DNA from: JAJEEA01 sp965116765
Lineage (GTDB): Bacteria; Acidobacteriota; Vicinamibacteria; Vicinamibacterales; UBA8438
Direction: 5' to 3'
Assembly: GCA_965116765.1 (NCBI GenBank)
Contig: OZ220718.1
Span: 5,704,001-5,768,000, forward strand
DNA: 64,000 nt
Shown here one piece after another: positions 1-9,655 of this stretch (positions are counted from its first letter, which is position 1; every line of letters starts with the position of its first letter). The position numbers and the translations under genes were made by a program. The notes under the pieces were generated by a model. The model saw only the letters and a program-made list of their open reading frames with translations, did not search any database and was not told the DNA's origin.

Positions 1-634
1 TCCATACGGTGAACAGCCGTTGCAGCTCGCCTTCGCCGGGTGCCCACGGCCGTCGCCGCAGTGCCTCGACCACGCGTTTCAGGTCCTGGATCGAACCGCT
101 CTGCTCCAGCGCGACCACGGCGGCCATCAGATTCCGTTCAGGTACATCGTGGTCGCCGACGTGGCGCTCGTCAAGGACGACGTAGCGTTGCGACGGCTGA
201 TACGGTGCCAGGGACGGCCCGGCGGCGGCGATCAGATCGCTGACGTCCCGCGCCGCACGCCACGGCGTCGCGCCGTTGTAGAGCACGACCGGCAGCACCG
301 GCGGGCGTCGGCGGTCCGGTCCCAGGGCGTCGTTGCGCGCCAGCTCCCGATACAGGAGGGCGGTGTACTCCAGGATGCGCAGGGCCATGTCGGGGTCGTC
401 GGTGGACTGGAACTCCAGCAGCACCAGGACGTGCAGCCAGTCGCTGCGGTGGCGCACCCGCCACACGGTGTCGCCGCGGCGGGTGCGGCGTTCGTCGCTG
501 ACGTACTCGGCGGAGAGCTTCTGCAGGGTCGTGAAGTCGAACTCGTCGATCCAGTCGCCGGCGACGAATCCGCGCAACATGTCCTCGACCATGCGGGGAA
601 AGGCGAAGAGCTGCTTGTAGTGCTCGTCGTGCAT
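1..634 (-). CDS. Rpn family recombination-promoting nuclease/putative transposase (C-terminus off window)
   Basis: The reading frame is open from an ATG at 634 to the window edge, giving 211 residues of an incomplete protein. It begins MHDEHYKQLFAFPRMVEDML and continues with VLVLLEFQSTDD and VLPVVLYNG, which are typical of the Rpn/YhgA-like PD-(D/E)xK family (transposase_31). The Glu in LLEFQS is the likely catalytic acidic residue. Family members nick or cut DNA and have been linked to RecA-independent recombination; many are mobile orphan genes. An in-frame ATG eight codons upstream is an alternative start, and neither has a clear ribosome binding site. The start chosen matches where family homology usually begins. 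The gene stands alone here, upstream of an unrelated permease. Confidence 0.82.
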   Translation of the reverse strand, partial: MHDEHYKQLFAFPRMVEDMLRGFVAGDWIDEFDFTTLQKLSAEYVSDERRTRRGDTVWRVRHRSDWLHVLVLLEFQSTDDPDMALRILEYTALLYRELARNDALGPDRRRPPVLPVVLYNGATPWRAARDVSDLIAAAGPSLAPYQPSQRYVVLDERHVGDHDVPERNLMAAVVALEQSGSIQDLKRVVEALRRRPWAPGEGELQRLFTVW

Positions 635-1044
635 GGGACCAGGGCAAGCAAGGGACATGCCGCCGGGCCGGCGGCGGTCCCGGGCGGCGCGGGGCGCAGA
701 CTGCGGGCACCGATCGGCGTCGAAAGGAAGAGCCGGTTGAGCGGGCGGTCCGGCGGCGCGGGAGCAACCGCAGGGACGTCGGGGCCGGGCACCGGGTGAT
801 CCACGCCTGCCGGACCAACCTCCTGCTGACCGTCCTCACAAGACGGGGTTGCCGGCCGACAAGCAGGGCGACAGCACCGGGCTGCTGAACACCCGGCCGC
901 TGGCGAGGGTGTAGCGAAGCGCGAATCCGACCGACGAAGGCCGCCGGGTGGGTCGCCCGCCCGGCCGAGTGGCGGTAGACGTGGTCGTCTGCACCACCGG
1001 TCCGCGTGGACTCGGCAAAGGCGTGATCCCGGAGCGAAGCGCTC
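635..1044. other. Intergenic stretch, no gene seen
   Basis: About 410 bases between the Rpn nuclease start and the permease stop. All frames here give only low-complexity Arg/Pro/Ala translations without family resemblance. No convincing terminator, RNA gene or repeat was found. Confidence 0.4.
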
Positions 1045-3735
1045 CTACTCGTATCTGAGCGCGACCGCGGGGTTCATGCGCGCTGCTCGACGTGCCGGCA
1101 GGTAGCACGCCCCGAGCGTCAGACCGATCAGGGCCAACGGAACGACGATGAAGGTCATCGGACCGGGCCTCTCGACTTCCCCCATCAGGCTGCCGAGCAG
1201 GCCCGCGCTCATCGTGCCGACGAGTCCACCGACCACAATGCCGGCCAGGGAGAGGGTCACGCCCTGGCGCATGACCAGCCACACCACCCGTCCCGTGCCG
1301 GCGCCCATCGCCCGGCGGATGCCAATTTCCCGCGTCCGGCGGGCGGCCGAGTAGGCGACGAGGCCGTAGAGGCCGACGAGCGTGAGGAACAGCCCCAGTG
1401 CGCCCATCGCCCCGACCATGTTCAAGACTCGCAGCTGAGGCGCGATCACCCGCCACTGGAAGAAGCTCGAGACGGTCTGCAGGCCGAAGATCGGCTGATC
1501 GACGTCTAGGCTCCTGACGACGTCGCGCAGGGGGCCCGCCAGCGACGCGGCGTTCGCGTCGGTCGATGCCCCGACGAGCGCGGTCATGCGCGTGCGCGGG
1601 TTCTGGGAGAACGGCAGGAAGACGAAAGCCGTCGGCGCCTCCGTGATGAGCCGATACTTGCCCGTCTCCGCGACCCCCACCACCTCGAGCCAGGGACGCT
1701 CCGAGTCGCCGTTCAACCTTAGTCGTCTGCCCACGGGGTTCTGCCCGGGCCAGTACACGTCCGCGAACCGCTCGTTAACGACGGCCACGCGCGGCGATTG
1801 TGCCGTGTCGTGCTCGTCGAAGGCCCGCCCGCGTCGAATGTGCGTCCCCATCGTGTCGAAGTAGCCGCCGTCGACGACGGCGGCCTGCACCGTCTCTTCC
1901 TCTCTGTCCGGCGGCAGCCGGTATCCCTCGGGGATGATGCGCTCGACCCTGTTGTTGCGATCCAGGGGCAGCCGGCTGGCGAGGGCCACCGACGTCACGC
2001 CGGGAAGGGTGCGTACCTCGTCCACGAGCTGCCGGTAGAACGCTCGCGTGCGCGCGGGTCCGTACCGCGTGTGGGACGTGTCCAGGGTCATCATCAGGCG
2101 GCGGTCCGTGCGGTACCCGGGATCGAGCGCGACCGCCTTCCCGATACTGTCCACCATCAAGCCTGTCATGACGAGCAGCACCATCGACATCGCGACCTGA
2201 ACGACGACCAGCGCGCTGCGGCCGAGCGTCCGAGACCCGCCGGCTTCGCCCTGACGAGCGTGGTTGAGCAGCGACACCAGACGGGTCTTCAGGCCGTAGC
2301 GCGCCGGCGCGAGGCCGGCCAGCACCGCCGTCACCCCCGTGAGGACCAGGCTGAAGAGCAACGCCCGGTGGTTCATTCGTGGCTCGATCACGAGCGGCAA
2401 CCCGTCGCCCTGGCCCGCGATGTTCCCCACGAGGCGAATCGTGAAGAACGAGAGCGCGATGCCGACGGCTGTCCCGAGGAGCGCCAGCAGCAGGCTCTCG
2501 GTCAGGAACTGGCGGAGCAGGCGAAACGCCCCGCCCCCGAGGGCCATCCGGGTCGCCACCTCCACCGAACGGGCCGTGGCCCATCTCGACAGGAGACTCG
2601 CGACGTTCGCGCAGGCGATGAGCAGGACGGTGAACGCCAGCCCCATCATTATGGGGAAGAGGATGACCACCGATGGATCCCCCTCGATGCGCTGCTGCCG
2701 GACCGTCCGGACCGCCAGCGTGCTGCCGACGTCCGCGTCCGGATGCTCGCGCTGCAACCCCGCCCACTGCGCCTCCACCTCGGCATGGGCGGCCTGCCGC
2801 GAGACGCCCGGGCGAAGTCGGCCGTGGACCAGGAACGGGCGACCGGTCCGGCTTTCCAGCAAGCCTTCGTCGCCACCCAGACTCTCCGCCATCACCGCCG
2901 GCACGTAGAACGCCGGCCGGAAAATGGCGCCCATCCCGGTGAACGACTCCTCCGCGACGCCGATCACGGTGAACGCGACGCCGTTGAGCCAGACGACGTC
3001 GTTCACGACGCTGTCGTCGGCGTCCAGCACCGTCGCCCAGAAGTCGTGGCTGAGCACCACGACGGGATCGCGCCCGGGCACGACGCCCTCGTCAGGCCCG
3101 AAGGTCCGGCCCCGTTCGGGTCGAACGCCGAGCACGTCGAAGAAGTTGTCGCTCACCAGCATCCCGACGCGCATCTCGCGGCTCTCCTGCCGAGCCCGGG
3201 CGAAGCTGCACGACACACGCCGGCGGGCAAACAGCCCTTCGAACGAGCCCAGGCGCTCGCGGAGATCCCTGTAGTTCGCGTACGCGATCCCCTGCCGGCC
3301 GGGGCCTTCTACGGTCGACGCCATGACGGCCACCACGGCGTCCGCGTCGGCGACCGGGAGAGGGCGCAGCATGTAGGCGTCGGCGTACATGAACAGCACG
3401 CTGTTGACGCCGCTGCCAAGAGCGATCGATAGCGTCGCCGTCAGCGTCAGGAGCGGGTTCCGCCGCAGCACGCGCAGTCCGAAGCGCATGTCCTGTCCGA
3501 CCGAGCGGACGAAGGGCAGGGCATGCTGGTCGCGTAGCGCCTCCATCGCCTGGGGGAGGCCGCCCAGGTGCACGCGCGCCAGACGCGCTGCTTCGGCCGG
3601 AGAGTGGCCCTTGCCCCGAAGCTCCTCCTCCGCCTGTTCGAGATGGAAGCGCAGCTCGAGCTCGAGGTCGGGGTCGGTCGGGCTGCCCCGGAGCGTGGCC
3701 CACAGACGACGGAGATACTCTCGAAGGAAGTGCAT
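1045..3735 (-). CDS. ADOP-type ABC transporter permease (MacB/FtsX duplicated permease)
   Basis: An 896-residue inner-membrane permease. Residues 1-70 form the soluble prefix domain of these proteins (FHLEQAEEELRGKGHSPAEA). A first membrane segment near residues 95-118 is followed by a MacB-type periplasmic domain, an FtsX-like membrane block around 360-480, a second periplasmic domain around 510-730 and a second FtsX block around 770-890. This internal duplication without an adjacent ATPase defines the acidobacterial duplicated orphan permeases. These are thought to work with an ATPase encoded elsewhere; the substrate is unknown. Many ADOP genes follow a PadR-type regulator gene, which is absent here. 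A promoter-like element with a short palindrome lies about 110 bases upstream. Confidence 0.9.
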   Translation of the reverse strand: MHFLREYLRRLWATLRGSPTDPDLELELRFHLEQAEEELRGKGHSPAEAARLARVHLGGLPQAMEALRDQHALPFVRSVGQDMRFGLRVLRRNPLLTLTATLSIALGSGVNSVLFMYADAYMLRPLPVADADAVVAVMASTVEGPGRQGIAYANYRDLRERLGSFEGLFARRRVSCSFARARQESREMRVGMLVSDNFFDVLGVRPERGRTFGPDEGVVPGRDPVVVLSHDFWATVLDADDSVVNDVVWLNGVAFTVIGVAEESFTGMGAIFRPAFYVPAVMAESLGGDEGLLESRTGRPFLVHGRLRPGVSRQAAHAEVEAQWAGLQREHPDADVGSTLAVRTVRQQRIEGDPSVVILFPIMMGLAFTVLLIACANVASLLSRWATARSVEVATRMALGGGAFRLLRQFLTESLLLALLGTAVGIALSFFTIRLVGNIAGQGDGLPLVIEPRMNHRALLFSLVLTGVTAVLAGLAPARYGLKTRLVSLLNHARQGEAGGSRTLGRSALVVVQVAMSMVLLVMTGLMVDSIGKAVALDPGYRTDRRLMMTLDTSHTRYGPARTRAFYRQLVDEVRTLPGVTSVALASRLPLDRNNRVERIIPEGYRLPPDREEETVQAAVVDGGYFDTMGTHIRRGRAFDEHDTAQSPRVAVVNERFADVYWPGQNPVGRRLRLNGDSERPWLEVVGVAETGKYRLITEAPTAFVFLPFSQNPRTRMTALVGASTDANAASLAGPLRDVVRSLDVDQPIFGLQTVSSFFQWRVIAPQLRVLNMVGAMGALGLFLTLVGLYGLVAYSAARRTREIGIRRAMGAGTGRVVWLVMRQGVTLSLAGIVVGGLVGTMSAGLLGSLMGEVERPGPMTFIVVPLALIGLTLGACYLPARRAARMNPAVALRYE

Positions 3736-3845
3736 CGCGGTCTCCTCGGATCAGCGCCCCGCTCGAGAACGGATCGGCCGGCGGCGTGTCCGCGACGGAC
3801 GGCCGGGTGCCGCGAAGAACCTCCGTCCTGGACGGTCTCCGTTAG

Positions 3846-3887
3846 TCATTCTAATGAACCGTACTTCAGTGTCCGTTAGGATGTCAA
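3846..3887 (-). promoter_or_regulatory. Putative promoter with operator-like palindrome for the ADOP permease
   Basis: Read on the minus strand, TTGACA (3887-3882) is followed after 18 bases by TACGGT (3863-3858). The near-palindrome TCATTAGAATGA (3857-3846) directly follows. The position, just upstream of the permease and over the expected transcription start, suggests an operator. No regulator gene lies nearby to link to it. The hexamer match is good at -35 and only moderate at -10. Confidence 0.4.
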
Positions 3888-4178
3888 ATGGAATGTGCGG
3901 GTCGGTGGCCCGTCGTGCAGACCGAGTCAGAGGGTCGTCGATGCCTCTCGAGGACGGAACCGCAGCCGCGACGGCCCGGACCCCGGGTCCGACCGCAATC
4001 GATCGCGTCGGCGCGCTCGGCAATCACCCACCGCGTCGGCGCTGAGTCCATGCGCGGCACTACCGACGGATCGTCCGCAGTTGCGCGACGCGCCGGAAGC
4101 CCCGGGCCGGTCCGGAGAGCGAGGAAACGCCGCGGGAACAGTTGCCTGTCGGCGGATCCCACAGGCTGAGACAGTTGG

Positions 4179-4994
4179 TCAGGTGCGGCACCGCTGCTGC
4201 TCGAACGCGCGGTCGACCAGTTGCCGCGTGGTCGCGTAGCAGCGCTGGCAGAAACTCGAGAACGACGCGAGCTGGGCGGGGTCCGGCCAGACGCCGGTCC
4301 GGGGGGTGATCCGGCCGATCCGGCGCTGGTAGCGGGCCAGGGTGTCGATGTAGGCCCGCCGCTCCTCCTTCGGAATCACGAGTGGCGGCAGACCGGCGTT
4401 CAGCAGGGGGACGTTGGCGAGCAGGCGGGCGAGCCGGCCGTTGCCGTCCCAGAAGGGGTGGATGGACACGAAGCCGCCGTGGATTCGGGCGTAGGCGGGC
4501 GCGGCCTCTCCCGCGTCGTCGGGCCGGAGCCGGGTGGCGTTGACGCAGTCGATGACCTCGGCCATCAGGGCCGGGACGTGTTCCGGCGCGGCGTACTCGA
4601 CGAAGACCTGGGCACCGCTCTCGTCCACCGCGTAGGTGCCGTTGGGCTCGACCTTCCAGCTTCCGAGCGGCTTGTAGATGTCGGCGACGCGCTCGGCCTG
4701 CACGCAGCGGTGGAGGGCGAACAGGTCGTCGGCGGTGACGTCGCGGCCGAGCAGGTCGTAGATCTGCGTGATGGCGGCGGCATGGCCGATGACCTCCTCG
4801 TGGTCCTTGACGGGTTTGCCGGCGACGGTCAGCCCTTCCTCGATGACGAACTTGGTGTCGCCCAGGGTGAGGGAGTTGCCCTCGAGGGCGGTGGAGTTGT
4901 GGGTCCAGGCGTCGCGGATCTGGTTCAGCAGCGACTGCCGGAGGTCCGCGTCGAGGCCGGCGAGGAAGCGCAGCGATGCCGGGCCTCGGGTCAC
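4179..4994 (-). CDS. Fic family protein (AMPylation-type Fido domain)
   Basis: The predicted protein has 271 residues and carries the Fic catalytic motif HPFWDGNGRLAR with its active-site His, preceded by the conserved ALEGNSLTLGDTKFVIEEG segment. Fic proteins usually transfer AMP or another nucleotide to a Ser/Thr/Tyr of a target protein. The N-terminal segment resembles the S/T-x3-E/G-N motif region of Fic proteins that carry their own inhibitory helix (HNSTALEGN), so this may be self-regulated. The GTG start overlaps the stop codon of the upstream sulfatase by four bases (GTGA), so translation is probably coupled. It is the last gene of a tight minus-strand operon with a PQQ propeller, a small membrane protein and the sulfatase. 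No antitoxin gene is adjacent. Confidence 0.88.
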   Translation of the reverse strand: MTRGPASLRFLAGLDADLRQSLLNQIRDAWTHNSTALEGNSLTLGDTKFVIEEGLTVAGKPVKDHEEVIGHAAAITQIYDLLGRDVTADDLFALHRCVQAERVADIYKPLGSWKVEPNGTYAVDESGAQVFVEYAAPEHVPALMAEVIDCVNATRLRPDDAGEAAPAYARIHGGFVSIHPFWDGNGRLARLLANVPLLNAGLPPLVIPKEERRAYIDTLARYQRRIGRITPRTGVWPDPAQLASFSSFCQRCYATTRQLVDRAFEQQRCRT

Positions 4995-6465
4995 TGGGTG
5001 ATCCACGCTTGGCGGCGCGGCCACTTGGGTCCGTCCTCGAAGAACCGCACGCCGCTGCCGATGCGGTCGTGGTCGCCCAGCTCGGCCCGCGCCCGGTCGG
5101 CGAGGGCGATCAGGCGCTCGACGACGTCGGGATGGTCGGCGGCGACGTTGCGCGACTCGCCGATGTCCGTCTCCAGGTTGTAGAGCTCGAGGACGGTCAC
5201 CGGCTCGAGCAGCTCGCCGATGAACGCGCCGGTCTTCGAGAGCAGCCATTCGGAGTCGTCGCGCCCCGGCCGGGGGAACACCAGCTTCCACGGGCCGCTG
5301 CGCACCGCGTCGAGGTGGGTCTCGCGGTAGTAGTAGAAGGCCTCGTGGGGGCTCGCGGCGCCCGGCTCGCCGAGCATCAGGGCGGAGATGTCGCGGCCGT
5401 CGAGGGTGCGGTCGGCCGGCAGCTCGGCCCCGGCCATGGCGATGAACGTGGGCAGGAGGTCCATGTTGGTGGCGATCTCGGCCGTCTCCGTGCCGGCGGG
5501 GATGCGGCCGGGCCCCCACATCACGGTGGGCACGCGCATGCCGCCCTCCCAGGTCGTCGCCTTGGCCCCGCGCAGCGGCCCCGCCGAGCCGGCGTGCGCG
5601 GTGATGTTCTCGCGGTAGCGCGGCAGCGCGTGGTTGCTCCAGGGGCCGTTGTCGGACGTGTAGACGACGAGGGTGTTCTCGGCGAGGTCGAGCTCCTCCA
5701 GCAGGTCGAGAATCTCGCCGGTGCTCGCGTCGAGCTCCTCGATGACGTCGCCGTAGAGCCCGCGCCTCGAGCCGCCCTTGAACGGCTCGCTCGCGTCGAG
5801 GACGACGTGGGGCATGGTGTGCGCGACGTAGAGGAAGAACGGCTCGTCGCGGTGGCGGCGGATGAACGCCAGCGCTTCGTCGGTGTAGCGGCGGGTCAGG
5901 TTGTGGAGCGGGGCCGACTCCTCGATGCGCTCCTCGTTGCGGTAGACCCAGTGCACCTCGCCGCTGTCGTTGGCCCCGACCACGCCGAACCAGTAGTCGA
6001 AGCCGCGGCGCACCGGGTTCAGCTCGGGCCGGAAGCCGCGGCGCCGCCGGGTGATGTCGGTCTTGCCGATCATCCCGGTGGCGTAGCCGGCGGCCTGGAG
6101 CACGACGGCAGCAGGATCTCGCGCTCGTGGACGTAGGGGAAGTTGTTCTTCTGGTTGCCGTACTCGGCGACCCGGATCGGATAGCTGCCGGTGAGGAGCG
6201 CCGTCCGGGACGGGCCGCACACCGGCTGCGCGTAGAAGCTCGTGAACCGCATGCCCTCCCGCGCCATGCGGTCGATGCGCGGCGTGTCGAAGTCGGTGGC
6301 CCCGAACGCGCCGAGGTCGCCGTAGCCCTGGTCGTCGGCGAACACGAGGACGAAGTTGGGCCGCGCGGCCTGGGTCTGGCCGGCGGCCGGCGGCGCGAAG
6401 GCGCACAGAACGGCGATCAGGAGCAGCGGAGCGCGGGACAACCGGTGCGGAAAATGGCGGCGCAT
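4991..6465 (-). pseudogene. Arylsulfatase-type sulfatase, interrupted by a one-base frameshift
   Basis: The N-terminal part (from ATG 6465, ribosome site AGGAAGG) has a signal peptide, the metal-binding FADDQGYGD and the C-x-P-S-R motif VCGPSRTALLTG; Cys83 would be converted to formylglycine. The remaining three quarters (LQAAGYATGMIGKTD onwards, with TSDNGPWSNH) lie in another frame. The break is near 6106, where one missing base restores LLPVVLQAAGYATG. Apart from this break the protein would be about 491 residues, normal for a secreted sulfatase acting on sulfated glycans or small esters. The gene starts one base after the stop of the small membrane protein and its end overlaps the Fic start. 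The intact remainder suggests either a recent mutation or a sequence error, not old decay. Confidence 0.85.
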
Positions 6466-6466
6466 T

Positions 6467-6685
6467 TCAGTCCTTCCTGGCGTCGTATCGGTGGCGCATG
6501 AACCGGCGCTTCAGGACCGCGAGCGTGACGAAGAGCCAGAACAGCAGTGCGCCCGTCAGCACGCCGGGCGGGAGCAGCATCTGCCCGTCGCGGGTGGTGA
6601 CGATGGCGCCCGCCTGATACAGCAGGAGGGCGCCTATCGTCAGCCAGAGCAGCCACCGGCGCACCGTGCCGCCGGCCCGGAGCAT
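6467..6685 (-). CDS. Small membrane protein, two predicted helices
   Basis: A 72-residue protein with two hydrophobic segments (roughly residues 11-26 and 36-54) and a basic, Arg/Lys-rich C-terminus. The ATG shares one base with the stop codon of the upstream PQQ protein, and the stop is one base away from the sulfatase ATG. This spacing makes it a true operon member although the family is not recognised. It could anchor or partner the secreted PQQ propeller or sulfatase, but nothing in the sequence shows that. Confidence 0.65.
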   Translation of the reverse strand: MLRAGGTVRRWLLWLTIGALLLYQAGAIVTTRDGQMLLPPGVLTGALLFWLFVTLAVLKRRFMRHRYDARKD

Positions 6686-8025
6686 CACTCCTTCCGGATG
6701 CTGTAGAGCTTCGACTGGGTGCGGATGAGCAGCCGGTCCCCGGCGATGGCCGGCGACGCGAGGGCGAGCTCGCCGAGGCTGTTCACCCCCATGACCTCGA
6801 ACTCGCGGCCGGCCCGGATCACGTAGGTGTCGCCCTGCTCGCTCAGCGCGAAGATCTTGCCGTTGTAGGCCCAGGGCGACGACGTGAAGCTGGCCGCGAC
6901 GCGAATCCGCTGCCGGCCGTAGACCGGCTCGCCGGTCACCGCGTCGTAGGCCTCGAAGAAGCCGCGGTCGAGCAGGCTGTAGTAGATGTCGCCGTAGATC
7001 AGCGGCGACGTGTTGTAGTTCCCGGCCCGCGGCTGGTACCACGCCACGTACTCGTTCGAGCTCTCGCCCTCCGCGAGGGTGATGTCGCCGCTCGCCCCGG
7101 GCCGGATGGCGTAGGCGGGCCGGTGCTCGTCGCGGAAGTAGCCCGAGTTCACGTACACCAGGCCGTGGCTCGAGAACGGGGTGGCGATGGCCGCCCACGA
7201 CATCCGGCCGTCCATCTCCCAGAGCAGGTTCCCGTCGAGGTCGTAGGAGCGGATGCGGTTCACCGCCGACGTCACGATCTCGGTCCGCCCCTCGTGCTCC
7301 CAGACGTAGGGGCTCGCCCAGCTCGACACCTCGTCGCGAGGGGTCCGCCAGAGCTCGGCCCCGGTGCGCTTGTCGAGGGCCGCGATCCACGACTCCTCCT
7401 CGTTGTCGTAGACGATGATCACCATGTCCCCGTAGACCACCGGCGACGACGCCGACCCCCAGTCCGATCGCGTCAGCCGGTCGGGAATCTCGAGCCGCCA
7501 CACCTCGTTGCCGTCCATGTCGAACGTGTAGAGGCCGAGCTCGCCGAAGCGCACGTAGACGCGCTCGCCGTCGGTGGCGGGGGTCTCCGAGGCGTACGAG
7601 TTCTTCATGTGCCGCGGGAAGGCCGGGCGTCCCGTCCGGACGGAGCGCCGCCACAGCACCTCGCCGGTCTCGAGGCTCAGACAGTAGACCAGCCAGTCGT
7701 GCTCGAGGGGCACCGGGTCCGGCCGCCCCCGCGGGGCGTAGAGGCCGGGCTTGGGCAGCTCGAAGTCGCCGTCGGCGGTCACCGTGGTCAGGAACACCCG
7801 GTCGCCCCACACCACCGGGCTCGACCAGCCGAGGCCGGGGATGTCGGTGACCCACTCGACGTTCTCGGTCTCGCTCCACCGCTCGGGCAGGTCGGGGTTG
7901 TCGGCGACCGCCGCGTTCATCGTCGGCCCGCGGAACTGCGGCCAGTTGTCGTTCCCGGCCGCCGCGGTGGCGGCCGCGAGGGTGAGGCAGAGGGCGAGTG
8001 CGCATCCCGTCGTCGTGAGTCTCAT
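6685..8025 (-). CDS. Secreted PQQ-like beta-propeller protein
   Basis: A 446-residue protein with an N-terminal signal peptide and repeated outer-membrane-assembly/PQQ-type blades, for example WPQFRGPTMNAAV, SSPVVWGDRVFLTTV, SLETGEVLWRRS, ALDKRTGAELWRTP and YDLDGNLLWEM. Such eight-bladed propellers are common in Acidobacteriota and Planctomycetota secretomes. Only some bind PQQ, and the catalytic residues of the true alcohol dehydrogenases are not evident here. It is the first gene of the operon with a small membrane protein, a sulfatase and Fic. The ATG at 8025 was chosen because the signal peptide starts there; the frame remains open upstream but becomes low complexity. Confidence 0.85.
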   Translation of the reverse strand: MRLTTTGCALALCLTLAAATAAAGNDNWPQFRGPTMNAAVADNPDLPERWSETENVEWVTDIPGLGWSSPVVWGDRVFLTTVTADGDFELPKPGLYAPRGRPDPVPLEHDWLVYCLSLETGEVLWRRSVRTGRPAFPRHMKNSYASETPATDGERVYVRFGELGLYTFDMDGNEVWRLEIPDRLTRSDWGSASSPVVYGDMVIIVYDNEEESWIAALDKRTGAELWRTPRDEVSSWASPYVWEHEGRTEIVTSAVNRIRSYDLDGNLLWEMDGRMSWAAIATPFSSHGLVYVNSGYFRDEHRPAYAIRPGASGDITLAEGESSNEYVAWYQPRAGNYNTSPLIYGDIYYSLLDRGFFEAYDAVTGEPVYGRQRIRVAASFTSSPWAYNGKIFALSEQGDTYVIRAGREFEVMGVNSLGELALASPAIAGDRLLIRTQSKLYSIRKE

Positions 8026-8096
8026 CGTCGTGTCCACCTGATGGGCCCGCCCGCGGCGCCGCGGGCGGGCGGTTGGTTCAGGCCGCCGCCGTTCGG

Positions 8097-8666
8097 CTAT
8101 TGGCCGGGCAGCATGATGTGGGCGGCGGACATGCCCGCCTCCATGATCCACGTGCCGGCCTGGGTGTAGCTGCCGGCGTCGGGCAGGCCCAGCGACTCGG
8201 CCGTCGCGAACGGCACCGCGATGGTCGTGTGCAGGTTCGCCGACTCGGCGTCCGCGCCGTTCAGCGAATAGTAGACCGAGCCGAACTCCGAGACCTCGCG
8301 CGAGCCGTCGGCCTCGGCCGTGTCCCGCGTCTCCCGCAACTCGTCGGCGCTCATGTCCGACATGGCCCAGGCCCGGTTCTGCTTGACGCGGGCCAGGTTC
8401 CCCTCGCTGGTGCACTGCACCGCGAACTCGCGGCTCGGCTCGTCCGACCGGTCCCAGCAGATGAGCCCGTTCGAGCCCTCCCGCAACACCGTCTCGGCGC
8501 CGTCGGGGGCGAGCCGGAGCACGGTGGCGTTGGCCCGCAACGCGGCCGGCGCCGCCATGGTGGCCTTGGCGATCTCCTCTTCCATGGTCTGGGCCGGTGC
8601 CGTCGCCGGGGCTGCCAGCAGTGCCGCCCCGGCGAGGGCGATTGCGGCGAGGTGAGTCTTGCGCAT
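8097..8666 (-). CDS. Secreted protein of unknown function
   Basis: A 189-residue protein with a clear signal peptide (hydrophobic stretch AAIALAGAALLAAPA, cleavage probably after APAQ). A good ribosome site (AAGGGAGC) precedes the ATG. The mature part contains NGLICWDRSDEPSREFAVQC and a Gly-rich tail ending in HIMLPGQ. I do not recognise the family. Two Cys residues in the mature region could form a disulfide. It lies 71 bases upstream of the PQQ-sulfatase operon, on the same strand, and may be co-transcribed with it. Confidence 0.75.
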   Translation of the reverse strand: MRKTHLAAIALAGAALLAAPATAPAQTMEEEIAKATMAAPAALRANATVLRLAPDGAETVLREGSNGLICWDRSDEPSREFAVQCTSEGNLARVKQNRAWAMSDMSADELRETRDTAEADGSREVSEFGSVYYSLNGADAESANLHTTIAVPFATAESLGLPDAGSYTQAGTWIMEAGMSAAHIMLPGQ

Positions 8667-8887
8667 GACTGTAGCTCCCTTTCGTCTGACGGGCGGGGGT
8701 GGACGCAGAACGCTGTCGCCCCGGCAATGGCGTCCGCACGCGCGGGCGCTTCGCCAAGATTCTAGCAGTCCGCGAGGGCTGATGCCGCCCGCGGGAAGGT
8801 CGGGGCAAGGAGGCTGGAGGAGGCGCAGCCGGCTCCGGTGGTCTGACGCCGCCGGAGCCGGCCGTGGGAGGCGCCGGAAGTCGGCGC

Positions 8888-9337
8888 TCAGTAGCCGTCG
8901 GACGCGACGAGCGTCGAGACGAGGGCGGCCCACAGCCCCGCTGAAACGCCGTACCCGATCCAGGCGGCCTTCACCCGCTTGCCCTTGGCGGTGCGCACGT
9001 AGCCGGTCGTGTAGCAGCCCATGTCGTCCCGCGAGATGCCGGACAGCGCGTCGGCCGGCGGGGTGGGGTCGCCGGTGTGCGCCACGATCGGCATGATGGG
9101 GACGAAGAACGGGGTCAGCAGGAGTCCGCCGGCGAACCACCCGCCGGAGCCCTGGCGAGCGCGACCGTCCTGCTCCCCCTGCCGGGCGGCAACCTGGCAA
9201 TCCGTCTGCTGGCTGCGGGCGAGAGTCATGCGGGCCGCGTGCCGGGCCGCCGATTGCAGGATCGGTCCCGGCTCCGCGGCGTGGAGCGTGCTGGCGACGC
9301 ATCCGACGATGGTGAGGACGGCTAGCGGTTTTCTCAT
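8888..9337 (-). CDS. Hypothetical exported/membrane protein
   Basis: A 149-residue protein beginning MRKPLAVLTIVGCVASTLHA, a signal-peptide-like start, and preceded by AGGAAGG. Two further hydrophobic stretches follow: a Gly-rich one around residues 66-85 (GGLLLTPFFVPIMPIVA) and one near the C-terminus (GVSAGLWAALVSTLVAS). The middle contains a conserved-looking GISRDDMGCYTTGYVRTAKGK. I do not recognise a family. It is probably an envelope protein. Confidence 0.65.
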   Translation of the reverse strand: MRKPLAVLTIVGCVASTLHAAEPGPILQSAARHAARMTLARSQQTDCQVAARQGEQDGRARQGSGGWFAGGLLLTPFFVPIMPIVAHTGDPTPPADALSGISRDDMGCYTTGYVRTAKGKRVKAAWIGYGVSAGLWAALVSTLVASDGY

Positions 9338-9655
9338 CGAGTGGTTTCCTTCCTGTCTGCAGCGCGTGGCTGGTAACGGGTTGAGGGCGGGGCGGCGGTG
9401 GCCGGCGTCCGCCGGTGCACCGTTCTCCCGCGGTCGTCGAGTCATTCCCGCAGCGTAGGGGGAGCGCTTGTCAGAACCTGTCAGTGCTCGGCGGAGGTGG
9501 CCGATTGGCGGTGCGGGATGGTCCTGTGGAAGTAGATCGGAGCCGGCGCCGAGGGGCCGGCTGACCGCGGCCCGCGGCACGGTGGACGTGAGGACCGGGG
9601 CAAGGATGCAGGGGAAGGAGGCCGAGACGGGCGCGTCGCGCGTGGCGCCAGGCGG
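9338..9655. other. Intergenic stretch, no gene seen
   Basis: About 320 bases between the WYL regulator stop and the start of the hypothetical envelope protein. No open frame here resembles a protein family, and I see no clear terminator. The promoter of the downstream minus-strand gene should lie here but no strong hexamers stand out. Confidence 0.4.

Noticed and set aside
836..1040. Fragment of a receptor-like gene (LRYTLASGRVFSS) before the ADOP permease
   Set aside because: The stretch is too short and lacks any second motif; it could be chance in high-GC sequence.
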